From Gammaproteobacteria bacterium (GTDB taxonomy: Bacteria; Pseudomonadota; Gammaproteobacteria; Pseudomonadales; Azotimanducaceae_A), in contig DUAT01000153.1 of NCBI GenBank assembly GCA_012960755.1, forward strand, positions 90,866 through 154,865: DNA of 64,000 bases, given 5' to 3'. Below the pieces are notes generated by a model that saw only the letters and a program-made list of their open reading frames with translations, was not told the origin of the DNA and ran no database searches. Within the stretch, counting starts at the first letter, position 1, and every line of letters begins with the position of its first letter. Shown piece by piece: positions 34,955 through 44,151 of this stretch. The position numbers were made by a program, and so were the translations under genes.

Positions 34955-36043
34955 ATGCAAACTGCAATTCCAACGGTATTAATGCGTGGTGGTACTTCTA
35001 AAGGGCTCTACTTCCTTGGTCGAGACTTGCCTTTAAATATCACTGAAAGAGATCGCATACTGCTGGCGGCACTGGGTTCACCCGATGACCGGCAGATTGA
35101 TGGTGTTGGCGGCGCGCATCCACTGACGAGCAAGGTTGCGATCGTCACTCCGTCGGAAGCACCTGAGGCAGATGTGGACTATCTTTTCCTGCAGGTTGTC
35201 GTGGACCGCGCAGAAGTCTCTGATGGTCAGAACTGCGGTAATATTCTTGCAGGTGTGGGACCTTTTGCAATAGAAAATAACCTCGTTCCCGCCAGTGATG
35301 GTGAAACGGAGGTACGCATTCGACTGGTAAATTCCGGTGGGCTGGCGATTGCGCGGGTAAAGACCCCGAATAAGGTTGTTACTTACCAGGGTGATTCGAG
35401 TATTGATGGTGTGCCGGGTACGGCGGCACCGGTTATGCTGGACTTTCTCGATGTCGCAGGGTCGACCTGCGGGTCCTTATTGCCAACGGGTAACATTGTT
35501 GATGAGATTGATGGTATCAGGATGACTTGTATCGACAACGGGATGCCGGTTGTTGTTATGTCAGCCGCTGACTTTGGTAAATCAGGTTATGAGACTCCGG
35601 TGGAACTTGAATCTGACAAGGACCTCAAGGCGCGGGTTGAATCGATCCGACTAAAAGTCGGGCACCTGATGAACCTGGGTGATGTGCAACAGAAAACGAT
35701 GCCGAAGATGACATTAGTATCGGCCCCAAAGAGAGGTGGCACGATTTGCACGCGAAGTTTTATTCCTCACCGCGTCCACGAGGCTGTGGGGGTACTGGGA
35801 GCCGCCAGCGTTGCGGTCGCCTGCCTTATTCCTGGATCCCTGGCAAGTGAACAGGCAACGGCATCCACTGATGCTGATTCGTCAACCGTGGCGGTAGAAC
35901 ACCCCACAGGTTCATTCTCGATTGAAGTTGAGGTGTCGGGACAAGGGGACCAGATGGTGGTTCATCGTTCTGCGTTGTTGCGCACAGCGCGTAAATTAAT
36001 GCAGGGGCAGGTATTTGTACCAGCACCAGCACTGGATGGGTAA
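34955..36043 (+). CDS. 4-oxalomesaconate tautomerase (PrpF/DAP-epimerase fold)
   Basis: A 362-residue PrpF-family isomerase of the diaminopimelate-epimerase fold. The start TAIPTVLMRGGTSKGLYFL is the family signature, and SDGQNCGNILAGVGPFA has the first conserved Cys (NCGN) near residue 90. In this context it matches GalD/LigU, which isomerises the product of LigI before hydration by LigJ. GTG at 34952 and ATG at 34955 are both possible starts. LigU (double-bond isomerase) and GalD (keto-enol tautomerase) cannot be told apart by eye. Confidence 0.9.
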   Translation: MQTAIPTVLMRGGTSKGLYFLGRDLPLNITERDRILLAALGSPDDRQIDGVGGAHPLTSKVAIVTPSEAPEADVDYLFLQVVVDRAEVSDGQNCGNILAGVGPFAIENNLVPASDGETEVRIRLVNSGGLAIARVKTPNKVVTYQGDSSIDGVPGTAAPVMLDFLDVAGSTCGSLLPTGNIVDEIDGIRMTCIDNGMPVVVMSAADFGKSGYETPVELESDKDLKARVESIRLKVGHLMNLGDVQQKTMPKMTLVSAPKRGGTICTRSFIPHRVHEAVGVLGAASVAVACLIPGSLASEQATASTDADSSTVAVEHPTGSFSIEVEVSGQGDQMVVHRSALLRTARKLMQGQVFVPAPALDG

Positions 36044-36062
36044 TGATGGGGCAACAAAAACG

Positions 36063-37085
36063 ATGATTATTGATTGTCATGGCCATTACACGACTGCGCC
36101 AGGGCCGCATCAGGAGTTCCGGCAAGAGCAACTCGCCCATTTTGAAGATCCATCTTTACCGGTTCCCCGGGGATCAGACATCACCGATGACCAGATCCGG
36201 GAAAGTATCGAAAATAACCAACTGAAACTACAGCGCGAGCGTGGTGCAGATTTAACCATCTTCTCCCCCCGCGCGTCTGCAATGGCACATCATCTTGGTA
36301 ACGCTCAAGTCTCCAGGGATTGGTCCCGACGTTGTAATGACCTTATTGCCAGGGTTGTCGAACTCTATCCGAATAACTTTGCTGGTGTCTGCCAATTACC
36401 CCAGTCGCCCGGTATTCCTATAGCAGATTCAGTTGCAGAACTGGAGCGGTGTGTGAATGAACTGGGTTTTATTGGCTGTAATCTGAATCCCGATCCATCC
36501 GGTGGTCACTGGACAGCAAAGCCCCTGACCGACGGGGAATGGTATCCGCTGTATGAAAAAATGGTGGAACTCGATGTGCCTGCCATGGTTCATGTTTCTG
36601 GCTCCTGTAATGAAAACTTTCATGCCACTGGGGCGCACTATATCAACGCAGATACGACGGCGTTCATGCAGTTTATCCAGGGTGATCTGTTCAGGGATTT
36701 TCCAGGGTTGCGATTTATTATTCCCCATGGTGGTGGCGCCGTGCCTTATCACTGGGGGCGATATCGCGGCCTGGCTGATATGTTAGGAAAACCTTTGCTG
36801 TCGACCCATGTGATGAGAAATGTATATTTTGACACCTGTGTATACCATCAGCCGGGAATTGATCTGCTGGTTGACGTGATTGATGTCGATAACATCCTGT
36901 TTGGTTCAGAAATGGTTGGCGCCGTGCGTGGGATTGATCCGGAAACGGGTAACTACTTCGATGACACGAAACGCTATATCGATGCACTCGATCTTAGCGA
37001 TCTTGACAAGCGTAAAATATTCGAGGGCAACGCCAGGCGCGTTTATCCACGATTAGACAGGATTCTGAGTGAGAGGGGCAAGTAG
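36063..37085 (+). CDS. ligJ: 4-oxalomesaconate hydratase (LigJ, amidohydrolase family)
   Basis: LigJ hydrates 4-oxalomesaconate or its isomer to 4-carboxy-4-hydroxy-2-oxoadipate. It belongs to the amidohydrolase superfamily: IIDCHGHYTT at residues 2-11 provides the first His-x-His pair, MVHVSGSCNENFH a further His near 178, and FIIPHGGGAVPYHWGR another near 225. NILFGSEMVGAVRGIDPETG is characteristic of LigJ. Length 340. The ATG at 36063 puts the metal motif at the N-terminus; the frame is open further upstream inside the tautomerase gene. Its stop overlaps the GTG start of ligI by one base. Confidence 0.94.
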   Translation: MIIDCHGHYTTAPGPHQEFRQEQLAHFEDPSLPVPRGSDITDDQIRESIENNQLKLQRERGADLTIFSPRASAMAHHLGNAQVSRDWSRRCNDLIARVVELYPNNFAGVCQLPQSPGIPIADSVAELERCVNELGFIGCNLNPDPSGGHWTAKPLTDGEWYPLYEKMVELDVPAMVHVSGSCNENFHATGAHYINADTTAFMQFIQGDLFRDFPGLRFIIPHGGGAVPYHWGRYRGLADMLGKPLLSTHVMRNVYFDTCVYHQPGIDLLVDVIDVDNILFGSEMVGAVRGIDPETGNYFDDTKRYIDALDLSDLDKRKIFEGNARRVYPRLDRILSERGK

Positions 37086-37993
37086 TGGTTAACAAACCAG
37101 CGTTTCAAATGGATGATGACTGGCTTGTATTTCACCCGAGTCCGTCAGTGCCCAAATTCAAACCACCGGCTGGCGCCGTCGATGCGCACTGCCATGTTTT
37201 TGGACCTGGTGATCAGTTTCCATTTTCACCTCAGCGTAAATATACGCCTTGCGACGCCTCGAAGGAAAAGCTGTGGGCATTACGCGATCACCTCGGGTTC
37301 TCGCGCAATGTCATCGTTCAGGCAACCTGCCACGGTGCCGATAACAGGGCCCTGATAGATGCGCTCGAACATTCCGATGGTGGTGCAAGAGGTGTCGCCA
37401 CGGTAACAAGAGATATCAGTGATGCGGAACTGGAGGCACTGCACACCGCAGGTGTTCGCGGAGTGCGATTCAACTTCGTCAAACGTCTGGTAGATGCTCT
37501 GCCACACGATTCGCTATTGGAAATTGCAGAACGTATTCAGCCTTTTGGCTGGCATATCGTTATCTACTTTGAAGCAGCCGAGCTTCCTCAGTTATTCGAC
37601 TTCTTCGCTGCTTTGCCTACAACCGTCGTCGTTGATCATATGGGCAGACCTGATGTTGCACTGGGAGCCCGCTCGAAGGAATTCGATCTCTTCATGCGCC
37701 TGATGGCTGAGAACTCAAATTATTGGAGCAAAGTCACCTGTCCGGATCGATTGTCGATGCAAGGGCCGCCCAACTACAGCGACGTTGTACCGTTTGGGCA
37801 TCGAGTGGTTGAAGCATTCCCCGATAGAGTTCTGTGGGGCACGGATTGGCCACATCCGAACTTGAAATCCCATATGCCGGATGATGGAGATCTTGTTAAC
37901 TTCATCCCCGGGATTGCGCCGACGGTTGAGTTGCAGAACCAGTTACTGGTTGAGAATCCACGTCGCCTGTATTGGCCGGAGGAAATTGAGTGA
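37085..37993 (+). CDS. ligI: 2-pyrone-4,6-dicarboxylate hydrolase
   Basis: LigI hydrolyses the lactone 2-pyrone-4,6-dicarboxylate to 4-oxalomesaconate; it is an amidohydrolase active without a bound metal. The 302-residue protein shows AVDAHCHVFGPGDQFPF near residue 34, the VIVQATCHG strand, VVDHMGRPD near 182 and LWGTDWPHPN near 252, with the catalytic Asp in GTDWPHP. The GTG start overlaps the ligJ stop, and its own stop overlaps the GTG of ligC, so all three genes are coupled. Confidence 0.95.
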   Translation: MVNKPAFQMDDDWLVFHPSPSVPKFKPPAGAVDAHCHVFGPGDQFPFSPQRKYTPCDASKEKLWALRDHLGFSRNVIVQATCHGADNRALIDALEHSDGGARGVATVTRDISDAELEALHTAGVRGVRFNFVKRLVDALPHDSLLEIAERIQPFGWHIVIYFEAAELPQLFDFFAALPTTVVVDHMGRPDVALGARSKEFDLFMRLMAENSNYWSKVTCPDRLSMQGPPNYSDVVPFGHRVVEAFPDRVLWGTDWPHPNLKSHMPDDGDLVNFIPGIAPTVELQNQLLVENPRRLYWPEEIE

Positions 37994-38931
37994 ACATAAT
38001 ACTTGCCGGACCGGGGGCGTTTGGTATCAAACATCTGCAGGGTCATAAGAACATAGAAGGTGTGAATGTCGTTGCTTTGGTAGGGGAGAAGCCCGGGCAG
38101 ACCCGGGAGATTGCAGATCAGTATGATATTGAGCATGTGTTTACAGACCTTGCGGATGCATTGCGTCTGCCTGATGTCGATGCCGCCATCCTCTGTACAC
38201 CTACTCCGATCCATGCAGCGCAGGCCATCCAATGTATGAAAGCCGGGAAGCATGTTCAAGTTGAAATACCGTTGGCGGATTCCTGGGCTGACGCCGAGGA
38301 AGTGTTTCGGGTGCAGCAGGAAACGGGTCTTATCTGCATGGTAGGGCACACGCGCCGGTTCAATCCATCTCATCAGTGGCTTCATCACAAAATTCAAAGT
38401 GGTGAAATCCGTATCCAGCAGATGGATGTACAGACTTACTTCTTTCGCCGCAAGAACATTAATGCCGCGGGGGAACCTCGTTTCTGGACCGATAATCTGC
38501 TCTGGCATCACGCCGCGCACAGTGTCGATCTGTTCCAGTACCAGACAGATGACAGGGTTGTTGCGGTGAATGGCGTCCAGGGCCCGAAACATCCGGAACT
38601 TGGTATTGCCATGGATATGTCCATACAAATGAGAACAGCAGGCGGCGCCTTGCTGACACTTTCATTGTCCTTTAACAATGACGGGCCGCTGGGTACATTC
38701 TTTCGCTATATCTGTGACAACGGGACGTATATTGCCCGTTACGATGATCTCGTTGATGGCAAAGAAGTACCGATAGATGTTTCCCAGGTAGATGTGTCCA
38801 TGAATGGTATCGAACTTCAGGATCGTGAGTTTTTTGCGGCCATCAGTGAAGCCAGGGAACCGAATTCATCCGTGGCTAAGGTACTTGAATGTTACCGTGT
38901 TCTGAATGAGATCGAACTACAATTCGCTTAG
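37990..38931 (+). CDS. ligC: 4-carboxy-2-hydroxymuconate-6-semialdehyde dehydrogenase
   Basis: LigC oxidises the ring-cleavage product hemiacetal to 2-pyrone-4,6-dicarboxylate with NADP+. It is a 313-residue Gfo/Idh/MocA-type protein: NIILAGPGAFGIKHL is the Rossmann loop, GKHVQVEIPLADSWADAE the EIP motif typical of LigC, and WHHAAHSVDLFQYQ the active-site segment. GTG start within the ligI stop (GTGA overlap). It ends the aromatic operon and overlaps by four bases the convergent acyl-CoA ligase gene. Although LigC acts early in the pathway, it is encoded last. Confidence 0.95.
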   Translation: MNIILAGPGAFGIKHLQGHKNIEGVNVVALVGEKPGQTREIADQYDIEHVFTDLADALRLPDVDAAILCTPTPIHAAQAIQCMKAGKHVQVEIPLADSWADAEEVFRVQQETGLICMVGHTRRFNPSHQWLHHKIQSGEIRIQQMDVQTYFFRRKNINAAGEPRFWTDNLLWHHAAHSVDLFQYQTDDRVVAVNGVQGPKHPELGIAMDMSIQMRTAGGALLTLSLSFNNDGPLGTFFRYICDNGTYIARYDDLVDGKEVPIDVSQVDVSMNGIELQDREFFAAISEAREPNSSVAKVLECYRVLNEIELQFA

Positions 38932-40565
38932 TCAGACGCGAGATGATGCCAGTATTTCTCCCGCAGGCTCAGTTTGCGGATCTTACCCGTGGCCGTCATC
39001 GGCATTTCGTCGATGATAATCATGTCGTCGGGCATCCACCACTTGGCAATCTTTCCCGTGAGATGATTGACCATTTCTTCTTTTTCAAGCGATCTACCTT
39101 CTTTTAACGTCACCATCAACAAAGGCCGCTCATCCCATTTCTTGTGGTAGGCAGCCACAACAGCAGCCATACTGACGGAAGGATGACGGGTAACGATATC
39201 TTCGATGTCGATTGAACTGATCCATTCACCTCCGGATTTAATAACATCCTTTGAACGATCCGTTATTTTCATAAAACCAAAGCGATCAATATGGCCCACG
39301 TCGCCGGTGGGGAAATAGCCCTCATCGTCCAACATTTCTCCCCCATCGCCATGCAGGTAACCATTGGCGATCCAGGGACCTTTCACCCAGATGTCACCGG
39401 AGGTTTGTCCATCGTGCGGTGCGCGGCTGCCGTCTTCGAGTACGATCTTCATTTTTACGCCATAAGGCAGTCGTCCCTGTTTGAGTAATTGACTGTCCTG
39501 ATCTTCTTCGGACAAGACCGACATCGCAGGATTGGTTCTTGAAATAGTGCCCATAGGACTGGTTTCAGTCATGCCCCAGATCTGGACTGCACTGACGCCT
39601 TTTGCACGGAATCTGTCTCGCATCGACGTTGGCAGTGCAGTGCCGCCAATGAGTAATCGTTGCAGTTTACCCAGGTCGAGGTTTTCTGCCTCGGCATGTT
39701 CAAGCACCATGGTCCAGATAGTGGGTACACCACAACCCGTGGTAACCTGCTCATCCCGTATCAATTGCAGCAGATTAGGTCCATCCAGATGACGGCCCGG
39801 CAGGATAAATTTCGCACCGACCATGCAGGCGCCATAGGGCAACCCCCAGCTTTGGGCGTGATACAGGGGCGCAACCGGCATGACACAGTCATGGGCCGAC
39901 AAGCAAAGATTGTCTGGCTGTGCGATAGCCATTGAATGTAGTACGGTTGACCGGTGAGCATAGAGTACACCCTTCGGGTTACCGGTTGTTCCGGAGGTAT
40001 AACAGAGCCCGGAAGCTGAACGCTCGTCGAATTCGGGCCAGTCAATCGTCGTCGGTTCGTTAGCGATCAATTCTTCGTAATAGAGTACGGTACCGAGTTT
40101 TTCAGGTTCATTGATACAACCCCGTTCACCCAGGATAATGAATTTCTCGATGTCAGGAATCTGGTCCACAATCTCTTCCACCAGAGCGACAAAATCCTGG
40201 TCAACAATCAGTATTCGGTCATTGGCATGGTTAATGATGTAAACAATTTGTTCCTTAAACAGCCTGGGGTTTATAGTATGGCAAACTGCGCCGAGGCCCG
40301 GGATGGCGTAAAAGCACTCCATATGCCAGTGATGATTCCAGGCCAGAGTACCGATTACATCACCGTATTTTACACCGAGATTTTGAAGGGCATTGGCGGC
40401 CTGTCTCGCCCTTAGTGCAAGCTCATGATAGGTGTAACGAAACAGGCTGCCGTCGAGCATCCGGGCGACCACTTCTGTTTCCGGGTGATTCGTCGCGGCA
40501 TGTTCCAACAAGGTAGGAATGGTGAGGCTGCTATCTTGCATCAGGCCCGGGTTAAAATTATCCAT
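38928..40565 (-). CDS. AMP-dependent fatty acid/acyl-CoA ligase
   Basis: A 545-residue adenylate-forming enzyme that activates a carboxylic acid to its CoA thioester. The phosphate loop [11 protein letters not shown] is near residue 188, the adenine motif GMTETSPMG near 330, the hinge [19 protein letters not shown] near 420, and the catalytic Lys in [11 protein letters not shown] near 525. The overall pattern is that of medium- to long-chain fatty-acyl-CoA synthetases (AlkK-like). It is transcribed against the lig operon and is followed by no partner on its own strand. Confidence 0.92.
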   Translation of the reverse strand: MDNFNPGLMQDSSLTIPTLLEHAATNHPETEVVARMLDGSLFRYTYHELALRARQAANALQNLGVKYGDVIGTLAWNHHWHMECFYAIPGLGAVCHTINPRLFKEQIVYIINHANDRILIVDQDFVALVEEIVDQIPDIEKFIILGERGCINEPEKLGTVLYYEELIANEPTTIDWPEFDERSASGLCYTSGTTGNPKGVLYAHRSTVLHSMAIAQPDNLCLSAHDCVMPVAPLYHAQSWGLPYGACMVGAKFILPGRHLDGPNLLQLIRDEQVTTGCGVPTIWTMVLEHAEAENLDLGKLQRLLIGGTALPTSMRDRFRAKGVSAVQIWGMTETSPMGTISRTNPAMSVLSEEDQDSQLLKQGRLPYGVKMKIVLEDGSRAPHDGQTSGDIWVKGPWIANGYLHGDGGEMLDDEGYFPTGDVGHIDRFGFMKITDRSKDVIKSGGEWISSIDIEDIVTRHPSVSMAAVVAAYHKKWDERPLLMVTLKEGRSLEKEEMVNHLTGKIAKWWMPDDMIIIDEMPMTATGKIRKLSLREKYWHHLASD

Positions 40566-40676
40566 GGGCGGTTCCTGCTCGGATACATGAGTGCTTAATT
40601 AAACATACTTCATGCCTCAGGACAAACCGCCAAGAGCTTTAAGGGAGTGTCGAAGATTAAGACGTGTTTGATTGAT

Positions 40677-41639
40677 TCAGCTGACAGGTTCGAGTATCTG
40701 CAGATCCAGGTACGTTTTGATTTTTTTAAACATGTTGTTACGCAGATTTTTCACTTCATTTGTTAAATGATGATTGGCACCCGGCAGATATTCGGTTATG
40801 ACGTTTGGGAAATGAGCTTCGATCTGCTTTATATTATATTTCCAGTCGAGAGTAACATCTTCATCGCCCTGGATAATCAGCGGCTTTACGATTTCCGTTG
40901 GCAGTGAAGGAAACTCATCCATCCAGTGCTGCATAGCAGTTTGCCATTCAATGGGCTGACGTTTTGATTGTAGCGGGTCTTTTGTACCAACAAAGCGATT
41001 AAACTGCCTGTTGCCAGTGTTGGGAACAATCCGTCGCTTGATACTTTTTACGAATAATTTTGAGATCCTGTACCAGATTTTCCCCTTGAACCAGCCCTGG
41101 GGTCTGAGGAATGGCGCCAGGAAGATCATTTTTGCAAACGGCCGCTTATTGTGTTTCCACATCATATTCATGACCGCGGTTGCTCCGATATCCTGAGCAA
41201 TACAAAAAAATGGTTTTTGCTGTGTTTTAGAGCAAAGTGATACCAGCGTTTTTAACACGGCACCATACTGATCAAAGCTTTCGATACTGGCCTGCTCGCC
41301 GCTGGATAGGCCATGCCCCGGTAAGTCTATTGCGACAACATTGTAGTGTTCTTTTAAACACCATTGGATGAGTTGACCGTACAGACCGACATGATCGAAG
41401 TAACCGTGAAAAATGAACACGGTTCCTCTTGCCTCAGGGGCATTCCAATAGTGGGTCACAACTTTAAAACCAGCGGCGCGGATAATTCCGATGCGATGCT
41501 CAACGTCGAGTTTTTTCGCGAAATCAATGGAATAAAACTTGAGGTATTTTGTTAAATCCGGTTTGGTGACCACCGGGTCTTTGTCAGTCCTGAACGTCAG
41601 TGGCTGTAGTGTTGAGTGGAGCTCATGAAGGTAACCCAT
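40677..41639 (-). CDS. alpha/beta hydrolase with Asp at the nucleophile position
   Basis: A 320-residue alpha/beta hydrolase of the monoacylglycerol-lipase-like (Hydrolase_4) type. The oxyanion region reads FIFHGYFDHVGLYG, then DLPGHGLSSGEQ. The nucleophile elbow, normally GHSxGG, reads IAQDIGATAV, placing Asp (codon GAT) where Ser is expected, as in haloalkane dehalogenases and epoxide hydrolases. The acid is in IQGDEDVTLDW and the His in PGANHHLTNEV. It stands alone, 112 bases upstream of which lies the ligase gene's start on the same strand. Function unknown. Confidence 0.85.
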   Translation of the reverse strand: MGYLHELHSTLQPLTFRTDKDPVVTKPDLTKYLKFYSIDFAKKLDVEHRIGIIRAAGFKVVTHYWNAPEARGTVFIFHGYFDHVGLYGQLIQWCLKEHYNVVAIDLPGHGLSSGEQASIESFDQYGAVLKTLVSLCSKTQQKPFFCIAQDIGATAVMNMMWKHNKRPFAKMIFLAPFLRPQGWFKGKIWYRISKLFVKSIKRRIVPNTGNRQFNRFVGTKDPLQSKRQPIEWQTAMQHWMDEFPSLPTEIVKPLIIQGDEDVTLDWKYNIKQIEAHFPNVITEYLPGANHHLTNEVKNLRNNMFKKIKTYLDLQILEPVS

Positions 41640-41782
41640 ACAGTTCTTATCACGACTTATAGAATTGAAATATTTCAGGATTGAGTTGTCGCAGGATACC
41701 GATTTGAACGACTAAATAACACTGACTAACGTTGGTTTTGAGACACTGTTCACAGAAGTATTAAAATGTCACTAGTAGCCAG

Positions 41783-41818
41783 CTCTTACAACCTCTCTTA
41801 TGACTTCCCTTACAATCT
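41783..41818 (-). repeat. 12-base tandem repeat across the methyltransferase stop codon
   Basis: Plus-strand units CTCTTACAACCT (41783-41794), CTCTTATGACTT (41795-41806) and CCCTTACAATCT (41807-41818) each contain TTA, that is TAA on the minus strand. The first TAA met (41812-41810) ends the methyltransferase; the others repeat it in the same frame at 12-base intervals. Confidence 0.8.
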
Positions 41819-42448
41819 GGTGGCACGTACAAATGAATCCAGGGCGGTTCCCCTGCGTTCTTTACTGTGGCCGGGGTCGTTCTCAACCGGGCGTTTTGTG
41901 ACCCTGGCGATCTCGATTTGAAAATCCCCAAGTGAATTTTTGATTTCAGCCACACCAGGCACTTGATCAGGATCCTGTGGGCCACCAACACCGTCCTTAA
42001 TGTTACTTGGATCATGGGCGATGTAAATCAATGTGCCACCGTGCTTGACCGAACCGATGACATTCGTGAGCCATTTTTGTCGTTCCTGAACATCGGTATG
42101 CAGATAAAGGATTGCTACCAGGTCGTAAGCGTCTTCAGGTGGCTGCCAGACAGAAACGTCTTCAACAATCCAGTTCACTCTGACGCCGCGTTTTCTGGCG
42201 ATCTGTTTTCCCTTGTCAATCCCGGTTTCAGAAAAATCCACCGCCGTGACATCCCAACCCTTTTCCGCCAGCCAGATTGCGTTACGTCCTTCACCACAGG
42301 CAATGTCCAGGGCCCGGCCTGGCTCCAGTGATGCGACCTCCGTAGAAAACAACCGGTTCGGTTCCGCAGACCAGACCAGTGCCCTGTTAGCGTAACGTTC
42401 ATTCCATCGTTGCCGTTTTGACATCAGTTTTTCATCCAGGGCATCCAC
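41810..42448 (-). CDS. class I SAM-dependent methyltransferase
   Basis: A 212-residue methyltransferase of the TehB/thiopurine-like group. Motif I reads ALDIACGEGRNAIWLAEKG, the post-I acid is in VTAVDFSETG, and motif II-like DLVAILYLHTD follows. N-terminal RWNERYANRALVWSAEPNRLF is common in this group. GTG at 42448 directly follows an in-frame TAA; ATG at 42424 gives MSKRQRWNERY, closer to relatives. An AAAGGAGG motif lies at 42477-42470, much too far for either start, and precedes a six-codon mini-ORF. Substrate unknown. Confidence 0.87.
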   Translation of the reverse strand: MDALDEKLMSKRQRWNERYANRALVWSAEPNRLFSTEVASLEPGRALDIACGEGRNAIWLAEKGWDVTAVDFSETGIDKGKQIARKRGVRVNWIVEDVSVWQPPEDAYDLVAILYLHTDVQERQKWLTNVIGSVKHGGTLIYIAHDPSNIKDGVGGPQDPDQVPGVAEIKNSLGDFQIEIARVTKRPVENDPGHSKERRGTALDSFVRATRL

Positions 42449-42613
42449 TTATGGTGACTGTTGCCACATCCTCCTTTAATTTTCCAGGTGCCGCAAGGAC
42501 GTGCCAACAGGAATCTCCAGCCTCGTTTTGACCTGGATCATTGTTTAGACCTGCAACATCACGCATTGTCGGCGCATACCCTGTCAGATAATTAATTAAC
42601 CAGAGACCCGACT

Positions 42614-44092
42614 ATGAACCAAGCTCAAAAAACCGAACATTTTGATGTACTCGTAGTAGGAGCGGGGATCTCCGGAGTGGGCGCGGCATATCATCTGAAG
42701 GAACAGTGCCCGGACCAGAGCTTCCTTGTTCTTGAAGGTCTGGAAAGTTTCGGTGGCACCTGGCTCATGCATCGTTATCCAGGTATCCGCTCCGACAGCG
42801 ATCTTTATACATTTGGATACAGGTTCAAACCCTGGACAGGTCCACCTATTGCTACCGCGGGAGAAATTCTCAATTACATGGGTGAAGTCATCGAAGAGCA
42901 GGATCTGGCCCAGCACATTCGATATCATCACCATATCACCTCGGCAAACTGGTCCAGCAAAGACAAAACCTGGACCCTTGAAGGTATCCGCAAGGATACG
43001 GGTGATGAGGTTCAGTTCACCGCGGGTTTCCTCTGGATGTGTCAGGGTTACTATGAGCATGCGAAAGGCTATACGCCGGAATGGCAAGGTATGGATGATT
43101 TCAAGGGTGAAATCGTTCATCCCCAGACCTGGCCGGAGGACCTGGATTACAAAGATAAACGCGTCATCATGATTGGCTCAGGTGCCACCACGGCGACTGT
43201 CGCACCGGCAATTGCGGCCGATTGCAGTCATGTCACGATACTGCAACGGTCACCAACGTATTTTGTACCCGGGCGCAATGAACACGAGCTTGCGGATCAT
43301 CTACGTGAGCTGGACATCAAAGAAGAGTGGATTCACGAGATTGTCCGCCGGGAAATTCTACATCTTCAGTCTGAATTCACACGGCGCGCCTTCGAGGAAC
43401 CGGAAGTCGTCAAGCAGGAATTACTCGAAGGCGTGCGGGCATATTTGGGACCCGACTATGATGTAGATAAGCACTTCACTCCCCGTTACCGACCCTGGCG
43501 GCAGCGTATTGCGTTTGTGCCGGATGGTGATATTTTCGAGGGGATTAAGGCTGGCAAAGCTTCCATGGTGACCGACGAAATCGAAAAATTTACTGAGAAG
43601 GGTATTCTCACAAAGTCCGGTCAGGAGTTGCAGGCCGATATCATAATCACGGCGACTGGTTTCAATCTGAGCGTCCTGGGAGGGATTAATTTTTCCATCG
43701 ACGACAAGCCTCTCGACTTCGCCGATACAGTGACCTACCGCGGCATGATGTTCACCGGTGTACCGAACATGGTATGGATCTTTGGTTACTTCCGCGCCAG
43801 CTGGACTCTGCGTGTTGATATTATCGGTGATTTCGTCTGCCGTCTGCTTAACCGCATGAAATGTCGGGGTGTGAAATCCGTTGTTCCCCTGCTCCGACCT
43901 GAGGATGAGGGCATGCCACTGCTGTCCTGGATGGACCCGGAAAACTTCAATCCCGGCTACCTGATGCGTTCCATGCATCTGCTACCAAAAAGAGGGAATA
44001 AACCGGAATGGCAGCATACGCAGGATTATTGGGTCGAGAAGGACGAGTTACCAAAAATTGATCTGGAAGATCCCATCTTTGCCTATAAATAG
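42614..44092 (+). CDS. flavin-containing (Baeyer-Villiger type) monooxygenase
   Basis: A 492-residue FAD/NADPH monooxygenase. The FAD loop VVGAGISGVGAAYHL is near residue 15, the NADPH loop MIGSGATTATVAPAI near 190, and between them lies the Baeyer-Villiger fingerprint FKGEIVHPQTWPED (FxGxxxHxxxWP). It likely inserts oxygen next to a ketone or oxidises a heteroatom. The stop codon lies in a 14-base tandem repeat. The gene is convergent with the ThDP enzyme. Substrate not deducible from neighbours. Confidence 0.92.
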   Translation: MNQAQKTEHFDVLVVGAGISGVGAAYHLKEQCPDQSFLVLEGLESFGGTWLMHRYPGIRSDSDLYTFGYRFKPWTGPPIATAGEILNYMGEVIEEQDLAQHIRYHHHITSANWSSKDKTWTLEGIRKDTGDEVQFTAGFLWMCQGYYEHAKGYTPEWQGMDDFKGEIVHPQTWPEDLDYKDKRVIMIGSGATTATVAPAIAADCSHVTILQRSPTYFVPGRNEHELADHLRELDIKEEWIHEIVRREILHLQSEFTRRAFEEPEVVKQELLEGVRAYLGPDYDVDKHFTPRYRPWRQRIAFVPDGDIFEGIKAGKASMVTDEIEKFTEKGILTKSGQELQADIIITATGFNLSVLGGINFSIDDKPLDFADTVTYRGMMFTGVPNMVWIFGYFRASWTLRVDIIGDFVCRLLNRMKCRGVKSVVPLLRPEDEGMPLLSWMDPENFNPGYLMRSMHLLPKRGNKPEWQHTQDYWVEKDELPKIDLEDPIFAYK

Positions 44093-44128
44093 CCGCTTAT
44101 AAATAGGCGCTTACAAGTAGGCAGTTAA
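44084..44128 (+). repeat. 14-base tandem repeat carrying the monooxygenase stop codon
   Basis: TATAAATAGCCGCT (44084-44097), TATAAATAGGCGCT (44098-44111) and TACAAGTAGGCAGT (44112-44125) are followed by TAA at 44126. Each unit encodes Tyr-Lys-stop, with TAG at 44090, 44104 and 44118, which fall in three different reading frames. Confidence 0.9.
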
Positions 44129-44151
44129 AAAATGTTTAAAGAACCGACTAC

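Noticed and set aside
37774..38628. Long minus-strand frame (284 codons) opposite ligI and ligC
   Set aside because: It is antisense to two genes with complete family motifs; its translation is low-complexity in character and matches no family.
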